From the NCBI GenBank assembly GCA_046759145.1, contig JBHIBR010000133.1, positions 1-5,724 on the forward strand: 5,724 nt of DNA, in the 5' to 3' direction. Below the pieces are notes generated by a model that saw only the letters and a list, made by a program, of their open reading frames with translations, was not told the DNA's origin and searched no databases. Position numbers and translations under genes: made by a program. This document shows positions 1 to 3,857 of the stretch, in pieces. Every line of letters begins with the position of its first letter. Position 1 is the stretch's first letter. The stretch comes from JBHIBR01 sp046759145 [NCBI: Nitrospinota bacterium]. Lineage in GTDB: Bacteria > UBA8248.

Positions 1-2
1 TC

Positions 3-173
3 GTCGGGGAGCGCGACATCCTCACCCCGCCCGCCCACGCCGAGGTGATGAGGAGAGGGATTGCCGGCTCGCGCCTCGTGGTGCTCCCCGGCGTGGGCCA
101 CATGAGCAACCTCGAGGCGGCGGAGCGGGTGAACCAGGAGGTGGGCGCCTTCATCTCGGGGATCGCCCTCTGA
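3..173 (+). CDS. Alpha/beta hydrolase, C-terminal fragment
   Basis: The reading frame is open from the window edge to a TGA at 171-173 and gives 56 residues, so the 5' part of the gene lies outside. The fragment looks like the end of an alpha/beta-hydrolase fold. It begins with a V-G-E-R-D-I-L-T-P-P stretch, where the Asp (fragment residue 5) is in the usual position of the catalytic acid. It continues with R-L-V-V-L-P-G-V-G-H, whose His (residue 33) is the usual catalytic histidine, then a closing helix (E-A-A-E-R-V-N-Q-E-V-G-A-F-I). The nucleophile elbow that would help identify the substrate is outside the window, so esterase, lactonase, dehalogenase or C-C hydrolase cannot be told apart. 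The VOC gene starts 28 bp downstream on the same strand, so the two are probably co-transcribed. Confidence 0.85.
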   Translation, partial: VGERDILTPPAHAEVMRRGIAGSRLVVLPGVGHMSNLEAAERVNQEVGAFISGIAL

Positions 174-201
174 GCGCGGTGGAGTTGGGGGAGGTGGGCC
201 G

Positions 202-594
202 ATGAAGCGCCTTGGCCATGTGGCCCTCAAGACGGCGAACCGCCCCGCCATGCTGCGCTTCTACCGGGATTTCCTGGGCATGCGGGTGGTGTACGACACC
301 GGGCTCTCGGCGATGGTGAGGCTCACGGACTCGGAGTTCGACTGCGGCATCGTGCTCGCAGACGCGAGCGCCTCTGAGCGCGCCGAGCTGGTCCACCGGG
401 GGCGGATGTGGCACCTGGGGTTCGGCGTGGCCGACCGCGCCCAGGTGGACGCCTGGGCGGAGCGGGGGAAGAAAGAGGGCGTCCACGTCCTCGGGCCCGT
501 CGAGGACGCCTATGTCGGCTACTTCTGCATGCTCCGCGACCCGGACGGGAACCTGGTGGAGCTCTCCGCCCCCGAAGGGGTGAACGGGATGTAG
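202..594 (+). CDS. VOC superfamily protein (glyoxalase/dioxygenase fold)
   Basis: A 130-residue protein of the vicinal oxygen chelate superfamily, the usual length for a single-domain member with two beta-alpha-beta-beta-beta modules. The first module opens with L-G-H-V-A-L, giving metal ligand His6, followed by the typical helix and A-M-L-R-F-Y-R-D-F-L-G-M. The second module opens with W-H-L-G-F-G-V, giving His71. The family signature R-D-P-D-G-N-L-V-E-L ends at metal ligand Glu120. Three of the expected metal ligands (His, His, Glu) are visible, so a divalent metal site is likely. Dioxygenase, glyoxalase, thiol-transferase or epimerase activity cannot be chosen from sequence. The ATG start is supported by a strong GGGGGAGGTG at 187-196 with a short spacer. 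It follows the hydrolase fragment closely, and a hydrolase plus a VOC protein often act together in degrading aromatic or other small molecules, but that is inference. Confidence 0.9.
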   Translation: MKRLGHVALKTANRPAMLRFYRDFLGMRVVYDTGLSAMVRLTDSEFDCGIVLADASASERAELVHRGRMWHLGFGVADRAQVDAWAERGKKEGVHVLGPVEDAYVGYFCMLRDPDGNLVELSAPEGVNGM

Positions 595-626
595 GGGCGG
601 CCCGTCGAGCCCGGCCGCCTCCATTT
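594..626 (+). terminator. Candidate hairpin terminator after the VOC gene
   Basis: Right at the VOC stop codon a perfect 7-bp inverted repeat, GGCGGCC (596-602) and GGCCGCC (613-619), encloses a 10-nt loop. It can be extended by a G-U and a G-C pair at the base. It is followed by CCATTTG, so the U tract is only three bases long, which is weak for a classical rho-independent terminator. Position and strength of the stem fit termination of the hydrolase-VOC transcript before the repeat island. Confidence 0.4.
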
Positions 627-709
627 GTCATTCCGAGCGGAGCGAGGAATCTCGGGGTCGACTCTGTGGCAAAGCAGCCGAGACCCCTCGCTCCGCTCGG
701 GGTGACAAA
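624..709. repeat. Palindromic element A (TGTCATTCCGAG family)
   Basis: A full element. Outer arms TTTGTC (624-629) and GACAAA (704-709) are complementary. The left arm holds ATTCC (630-634) and GGAAT (646-650) around an 11-nt purine-rich loop. A central stem CTCGG (651-655) / CCGAG (678-682) encloses a 22-nt loop. The right arm holds ACCCC (683-687) and GGGGT (699-703) around an 11-nt loop that is the reverse complement of the left loop. The element can therefore fold either as one long imperfect hairpin or as a four-way junction. Its central loop resembles that of element D (shared CTCTG-GGC-AAGCA with transitions), so A and D look like one subfamily. Confidence 0.9.
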
Positions 710-736
710 CTGAAGGGCTCGGGGTGAGAACCTAAG

Positions 737-840
737 CTGTCATTCCGAGCGCAGCGAGGAATCTCGGTTGTCCCCGAAGGCCGCCGGCCCCGCCCGTCAG
801 GACCCACCCGAGACCCCTCGGCTGCGCCTCGGGGTGACAG
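737..840. repeat. Palindromic element B (same family, longer central loop)
   Basis: Outer arms CTGTC (737-741) and GACAG (836-840). Left hairpin ATTCC (742-746) / GGAAT (758-762). Central stem CTCGG (763-767) / CCGAG (808-812) around a 40-nt loop unrelated to that of A and D. Right hairpin ACCCC (813-817) / GGGGT (831-835). The right loop is 13 nt instead of 11. The two extra bases create a GGC-TGC-GCC inner stem (820-828), which strengthens pairing within the right arm rather than between arms. Elements A and B are separated by only 27 bp, which hold a tail unit. Confidence 0.9.
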
Positions 841-886
841 GTGGAAGGCTTGGGGTACCTTGCCATGTCCTTCCGTGCACCCTTTC

Positions 887-917
887 CTGTCATTCCGAGC
901 GCAGGGAGGAATCTCCG
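887..917. repeat. Half element C (left arm only) inside the GIY-YIG 3' end
   Basis: Only the left arm is recognisable: CTGTC (887-891), ATTCC (892-896), GGAAT (908-912) and CTCCG (913-917). The next bases (TCCCCGAA, 921-928) match the start of the central loop of element B, so C looks like a truncated B-type copy. After about 928 the similarity stops and conserved GIY-YIG coding sequence begins on the minus strand. A decayed arm-like TGTCCTTCCGTGC lies at 866-878, 22 bp before the arm. Confidence 0.85.
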
Positions 918-1207
918 CTTTCCCCGAACCACCCCTCGCTCAGGTCCGACCACCGAGGGTTCGCGGACTCGATGAGGGAGACCTTCTTGGCCCGCCGCCA
1001 GCTCTTGATTTGTTTCTCCCGCGCGATAGCCTCGCGAACATCGTCGAAGATCTCGAAGTGAACGAGTCGCGCGATGTTGTACCGGGCGGCAAAGCCTCTG
1101 ACCAACTTGTGCTTGTGCTCATGCATGCGCCGAGCCAAATCGTTCGTGACACCCGTGTAAAGGGCCCCCGACCTGCTGGTCATGATATACACGTAGTACT
1201 GACGCAC
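890..1207 (-). CDS. GIY-YIG domain endonuclease, COG2827/YhbQ-like
   Basis: Encodes a small single-domain GIY-YIG (URI) nuclease of 105 residues from a GTG at 1207. The core motif reads Y-V-Y-I-M (residues 5-9, the GIY position) and A-L-Y-T-G-V-T-N-D-L (the YIG position at 17-19). The conserved Arg26/Arg27 and H-E-H-K follow, then the R-E-A-I-A-R-E-K-Q-I-K-S-W helix containing the candidate catalytic Glu59 or Glu63. It closes with the family-typical N-P-R-W-S-D-L-S. Proteins of this family are predicted to cleave DNA at branched or structured sites, but most are uncharacterised. A further upstream GTG at 1252 would add 15 residues but lacks a ribosome binding site; the GTG at 1207 has GGAGGTG eight bases upstream. 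The gene follows gpgS on the same strand after 291 bp. Its last residues, G-D-S-S-L-R-S-E, and its TGA are encoded by repeat arm C, and element D lies upstream of its start. Confidence 0.88.
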   Translation of the reverse strand: MRQYYVYIMTSRSGALYTGVTNDLARRMHEHKHKLVRGFAARYNIARLVHFEIFDDVREAIAREKQIKSWRRAKKVSLIESANPRWSDLSEGWFGESGDSSLRSE

Positions 1208-1215
1208 AGAGGTTT

Positions 1216-1222
1216 CACCTCC
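1216..1222 (-). promoter_or_regulatory. Ribosome binding site fixing the GIY-YIG start
   Basis: Read on the minus strand this is GGAGGTG, a near-perfect Shine-Dalgarno sequence. An 8-nt spacer separates it from the GTG at 1207-1205. It favours the 105-residue form, which begins just before the conserved Y-V-Y strand, over the longer GTG at 1252. Confidence 0.75.
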
Positions 1223-1276
1223 GGGGGGCCTACGCTCCAGATAGAGTAACACCGTGATGCCATTGCAAGCCCCTTC

Positions 1277-1360
1277 CTGTCATTCCGAGCGCAGGACGAA
1301 TCTCGGGATTGGCTCTGCGGCGAAGCAAACCGAGACCCCTCGCTCCGCTCGGGGTGACAG
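1277..1360. repeat. Palindromic element D upstream of the GIY-YIG gene
   Basis: Outer arms CTGTC (1277-1281) and GACAG (1356-1360). The left hairpin is slightly eroded, with ATTC (1282-1285) pairing GAAT (1298-1301) after loss of a base. Central stem CTCGG (1302-1306) / CCGAG (1330-1334). The right hairpin ACCCC (1335-1339) / GGGGT (1351-1355) is intact with an 11-nt loop. The central loop is related to that of element A. A degenerate arm-like TGCCATTGCAAGC lies at 1258-1270, about 20 bp before it. No T tract follows on either strand, so it is not an obvious intrinsic terminator. Confidence 0.9.
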
Positions 1361-1430
1361 GTAGAGGGCCCAGGGTGGCAAGGAGGGGGCTCGGCGTGAC
1401 AGGAAAAGGGCTCGGGGGGACAGGGAGGGG
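1361..1430. repeat. 21-bp tandem tail after element D
   Basis: Degenerate copies of a unit like AGAGGGCTCGGGGTGACAG follow the right arm of D. Taking the T of TGACA in the arm as 1355, equivalent positions recur at 1376 (TGGCA), 1397 (TGACA) and 1418 (GGACA), exactly 21 bp each time. Single copies of the same tail follow element A (GGGCTCGGGGTGAGA, 22 bp on) and element B (GGCTTGGGGTACC, 21 bp on). The unit resembles the end of the right arm, so it may have arisen by slippage or stepwise duplication from it. Confidence 0.7.
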
Positions 1431-1459
1431 ACGGAGATTGGGCTTCGGCGGCACTCGGG

Positions 1460-1498
1460 CCCGTAACCCTAACCCCAAACCCCTGGCCTCTCCCCCCC
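1460..1498 (-). other. G-quadruplex motif, telomere-like, after the gpgS stop
   Basis: On the minus strand, immediately after the gpgS TGA, there are seven G's (1498-1492). A canonical quadruplex pattern follows at 1483-1460: GGGG-TTT-GGGG-TTA-GGG-TTAC-GGG. All loops are 3-4 bases. The GGGTTA units look like a vertebrate-type telomere repeat but are only about two copies long. In the gpgS mRNA this would lie in the 3' untranslated region. It could stall polymerase or protect the transcript end; no function is shown. Confidence 0.65.
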
Positions 1499-2731
1499 TC
1501 ACCCCTCCTTGGGCGCTTCGGCCAGGGCGGCGTTGTCTGCCCGCACGGCCTCCACCAATTCGCTCACGATGCCCGGAACCGCCGCCGCCACCCGGTTCCA
1601 GTTGGGTGCCTGGGGGGTGCCCAGGGGGTCTTCCAAGAACCTCTCGCAGGCTATCTTGATCCCCTGGACGAAGACCTCCGTGGCGGTCTCCTCCGCGTGG
1701 CGGTCGAACGTGAAGCCATTCATGGCGGCCACGGCGTGGTAGTGGACGATGGCGTCCTGGGCCGCCCGCAGGTAGGCGGCAGTGAGGGAGCGGACGAAGC
1801 CCGCCACAAAGGACACTCCCTCCGAGGCCAGGGTGTGCAGGAGCGACTTGGTGACGTCGATGCTCATCCGGAAGAGCCCCCTCTCGGGTTCGCCCACCGA
1901 GAGGTCCTGATGCTTATGGTCGTAGAGGTCGCATAGCTCCACCTGGCATACGCGCCTCGTCGAGCAGTTGCGGAAGACCTCGGCCAACACCCCCACCTCC
2001 AGCCCCCAGTCCATGGGGATGCGGTTGATCCGGGCCAGCTCCGCCTTGATGGCCATCTCCCCCGCCAGGGGGTAGCGGAAGCTCTCCAGGTACTCCAGGA
2101 AGGGGTGGTAGCCCGCCAGCTGGCGCAGCGCCCGGATGAGGGGACCCACCAGGAGGCGGGCGGCCCTCCCGTAGAGCTGGTCCGAGGCCCGGGCGTAGAA
2201 GCCCTTGGCGAACTCGTAGTCGAAGTTGGGGTTGGCGATGGGGTAACAGAGGCGGGCGAGGAAGGCCCGGTCGTAGGTGAGGATGTCGCAATCGTGGAGC
2301 ACGATGTTCTCGGCCCGCCGCCGTCCCAGGGCGTAGCCGAAAGCGGTCCACACGGCGCGGCCCTTGCCGGGGATGTCCACCTCGATCTCGTTCTCCTGCA
2401 ACAGATTGAAGATGGAGCGCACCCTCGGGCCGTCCAGCCAGAGGATGTTGCAGTTCGTGAGGGGGGCGAAGAACTCCCCGGCGTGCTCGAACTGGGCGGC
2501 ATCGGCCCGGTCCAGCACCACCACAATCTCATCGAGGTAGTCCACCCCGGCGAGGGTTTCCACCATCCGGGCGAGGGCCGGTCCCTCCAACTCGCTGTAG
2601 AGAGAGGGCAGGATCAGGGTGGTGGGGCTCACCTCGGTGAAGCGGCGCAGCTGGCGCTCCAGCCCCTCCAGGTTCTCGGGCCCGAGCTTGTTCAGGGTGG
2701 TGATGACGCCGTTCTGGAAGAAATCAGCCAT
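1499..2731 (-). CDS. gpgS: Glucosyl-3-phosphoglycerate synthase-like GT81 glycosyltransferase
   Basis: A 410-residue cytosolic GT-A glycosyltransferase resembling the longer, non-mycobacterial GpgS proteins. GpgS transfers glucose from an NDP-glucose to D-3-phosphoglycerate, forming glucosyl-3-phosphoglycerate, the committed step of glucosylglycerate synthesis. Visible features in order: an I-L-P-S-L-Y-S-E-L nucleotide-binding strand (about 40-48); I-P-G-K-G-R-A-V-W (about 120-128); the metal-binding DxD as D147-C-D149 in H-D-C-D-I-L; P-L-A-G-E (221-225) followed by M-D-W-G-L-E-V-G; and D-H-K-H-Q (271-275), the expected metal or substrate His region. The C-terminal 120 residues look helical. 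The ATG at 2731 has GGAG seven bases upstream; a longer frame to 2800 adds a poorly coding, Pro/Gly-rich stretch and is not preferred. It is divergent from the phosphatase and glycosyltransferase genes of the same pathway. Mannosyl-3-phosphoglycerate synthase activity is a less likely alternative. Confidence 0.82.
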   Translation of the reverse strand: MADFFQNGVITTLNKLGPENLEGLERQLRRFTEVSPTTLILPSLYSELEGPALARMVETLAGVDYLDEIVVVLDRADAAQFEHAGEFFAPLTNCNILWLDGPRVRSIFNLLQENEIEVDIPGKGRAVWTAFGYALGRRRAENIVLHDCDILTYDRAFLARLCYPIANPNFDYEFAKGFYARASDQLYGRAARLLVGPLIRALRQLAGYHPFLEYLESFRYPLAGEMAIKAELARINRIPMDWGLEVGVLAEVFRNCSTRRVCQVELCDLYDHKHQDLSVGEPERGLFRMSIDVTKSLLHTLASEGVSFVAGFVRSLTAAYLRAAQDAIVHYHAVAAMNGFTFDRHAEETATEVFVQGIKIACERFLEDPLGTPQAPNWNRVAAAVPGIVSELVEAVRADNAALAEAPKEG

Positions 2732-2827
2732 GGGAGAGCTCCAGAATCCTCCGGCACCGTGTGACCCCGGGAATGGGGGCGGCCAGAGGGAGGAATCCAC
2801 CTCGAATGGGACGAGCCCCGCAGCGTC

Positions 2828-2857
2828 GGGTCAGATTCCCCCCCCGAAATCTAACCC
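2828..2857. repeat. Imperfect palindrome in the divergent control region
   Basis: GGGT-C-AGATT (2828-2837) and AATCT-A-ACCC (2848-2857) are complementary except for one central mismatch, around a C-rich loop. It lies between the divergent gpgS and phosphatase genes, where a shared operator would be expected. The GGGTCAGATT sequence also resembles a palindrome I have seen scattered near IS200/REP-type transposases, so a mobile-element relic is an equal possibility. Apart from this and the promoter candidate, nothing else is recognisable in 2732-2972. Confidence 0.5.
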
Positions 2858-2886
2858 ATGGGCGGCAGGAGGGCAAGGGAAAGCTC

Positions 2887-2915
2887 TTTACAAGGGAGCG
2901 GGCGCCGGATAAACT
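2887..2915 (+). promoter_or_regulatory. Candidate sigma-70-type promoter for the phosphatase-glycosyltransferase pair
   Basis: TTTACA (2887-2892, one change from TTGACA), a 17-bp spacer and TAAACT (2910-2915, two changes from TATAAT). This is the most AT-rich patch of the intergenic region, which otherwise is strongly GC-rich. Transcription would start near 2922, leaving a leader of about 60 nt before the TTG at 2982. No equally good match was found facing gpgS. Confidence 0.4.
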
Positions 2916-2972
2916 TTAGAATCATTCGCTTGGCAGGGAGGGAGCCCAGCCTTCCCTGTCGAGTTGGCACGC

Positions 2973-2977
2973 GGAGG
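2973..2977 (+). promoter_or_regulatory. Ribosome binding site favouring the TTG at 2982
   Basis: GGAGG ends four bases before the TTG at 2982, slightly close but the only Shine-Dalgarno sequence in reach. The other in-frame start, TTG at 2964, has no such site at a usable distance; the nearest purine run (around 2936-2943) is 20 bp away. An in-frame TAA at 2910 rules out anything longer, and no ATG or GTG is available before the catalytic motif. Confidence 0.55.
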
Positions 2978-2981
2978 ACGA

Positions 2982-3857
2982 TTGGACCGCCCGACAAGAT
3001 ACCTCCTCTTCACCGACCTGGACGGCGCCCTCCTCGACCACGAGCACTACGACCTCGAGGCCGCCCGCACCACCGTCGACGCCCTCCGGGGCAGGGGCGT
3101 CGCCCTCATCTGCAACTCTTCCAAGACGGACGCCGAGATCCGCGGCTACGTGGAGGAGTTGGGCCTGCCCGACCCCTTCATCGCCGAGGGGGGAAGCCTC
3201 CTCTTCTGCCCCCGGGAGTACTTCCCCTTCCGGCCCGAGGGGTCCCGCGAGGAGGGGGAATACTGGGTCCAGCTCCTGGGCCGGCCGCTCGAGGAGCTGG
3301 CGCGCGCCTTCTTCGAGATGCGCGAGGCGCTGGGCCTCCCCCTGCGGGCGGCATTCGAGATGAGCGATGGTGAGCTCCAGGAGGCCACCGACCTCCCCCT
3401 CGAGCGCATCCCCCTCATGCGGGCCCGGCGGGCGAGCGTCCCCTTCCTGTGCCCCGGGCCGGGGGGAGAGGGGGAGCTGGCGCCAGCGCGGCAATGGGCC
3501 CTGGCCCGGGGGCTGCGCTACGCCCGGGGCAGCCGCTTCCACATCCTGACAGGCCCCAGCGACAAAGGGGAGGCGGCGGCGCTCTTGGCCCGGATGTACC
3601 TTCGGGTCTTCCCCCGGGTGGTGACGGTGGGCGTGGGGGACAACCTGAACGACCTCCCCCTCCTCCGGGAGGTGGACCACCCCATCGCCATCCCTACGAA
3701 GAGCGGCGTCCGGCCCGAGCTCGCGGCGGTGGCCGGTGTGCGGCTCGCCCCCGCCCCGGGCCCGGCGGGCTGGAAAGCGGCGATAGAGGCCCTCTTCCGG
3801 GATCTCGGCCAGGAGATCGCCCCTCCCTCTTCCCTCTTGCTTGGGGGACCCCGATGA
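2982..3857 (+). CDS. HAD-IIB sugar-3-phosphoglycerate phosphatase (MPGP family)
   Basis: A 291-residue HAD-superfamily phosphatase of the Cof/MPGP type (mannosyl-3-phosphoglycerate phosphatase family, whose members can also take glucosyl-3-phosphoglycerate). Motif I is F-T-D-L-D-G-A-L-L-D with nucleophile Asp12 and acid Asp14. Motif II is I-C-N-S-S-K-T (Ser46/47). The C2-type cap lies between and includes the E-G-G-S-L-L-F segment typical of the family. Motif III is Lys195 in S-D-K-G-E-A, and motif IV is V-G-D-N-L-N-D (Asp220, Asp224), binding magnesium. It would dephosphorylate the product of the divergent synthase to give the free glycosyl-glycerate. One oddity is Ala16 where motif I normally has Thr or Val. 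The TGA at 3855-3857 overlaps the ATG of the next gene by four bases, so the two are translationally coupled. Substrate preference (gluco, manno or disaccharide) cannot be read from sequence. Confidence 0.87.
   Translation: MDRPTRYLLFTDLDGALLDHEHYDLEAARTTVDALRGRGVALICNSSKTDAEIRGYVEELGLPDPFIAEGGSLLFCPREYFPFRPEGSREEGEYWVQLLGRPLEELARAFFEMREALGLPLRAAFEMSDGELQEATDLPLERIPLMRARRASVPFLCPGPGGEGELAPARQWALARGLRYARGSRFHILTGPSDKGEAAALLARMYLRVFPRVVTVGVGDNLNDLPLLREVDHPIAIPTKSGVRPELAAVAGVRLAPAPGPAGWKAAIEALFRDLGQEIAPPSSLLLGGPR

Noticed and set aside
624-709. Palindromes as intrinsic terminators
   Set aside because: The stems are strong but no T tract follows on either strand. They may still slow polymerase, but the classical call is not supported.
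624-840. tRNA-like gene suggested by the four-arm fold
   Set aside because: Arm lengths and loops do not fit a tRNA: no T-loop GTTC sequence, no 7-base anticodon loop and no CCA-proximal acceptor stem of seven pairs.
931-948. ACCCCTCGCTCAGGTCCG as the missing right arm of half element C
   Set aside because: On the minus strand it encodes the D-L-S-E segment that is conserved in this GIY-YIG family, so the likeness to a right arm is probably chance.
624-1360. CRISPR array
   Set aside because: Copies are irregularly spaced, imperfect, internally palindromic and interrupted by a gene; there are no uniform spacers and no cas genes.
1460-1484. True telomere or linear-replicon end
   Set aside because: Only about two to three short imperfect units are present, inside continuous bacterial coding DNA; a quadruplex motif is the simpler description.
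2105-2764. Long open frame on the plus strand opposite gpgS
   Set aside because: Same shadow effect; low-complexity Val/Gly/Glu composition, and the minus strand carries the conserved DxD glycosyltransferase.
3449-3853. In-frame upstream extension of the glycosyltransferase (135 residues)
   Set aside because: The extension is Pro/Gly/Arg-rich, lies inside the phosphatase gene in another frame, and has no domain similarity. The ATG at 3854 has a ribosome binding site and overlaps the stop in the classical ATGA manner.
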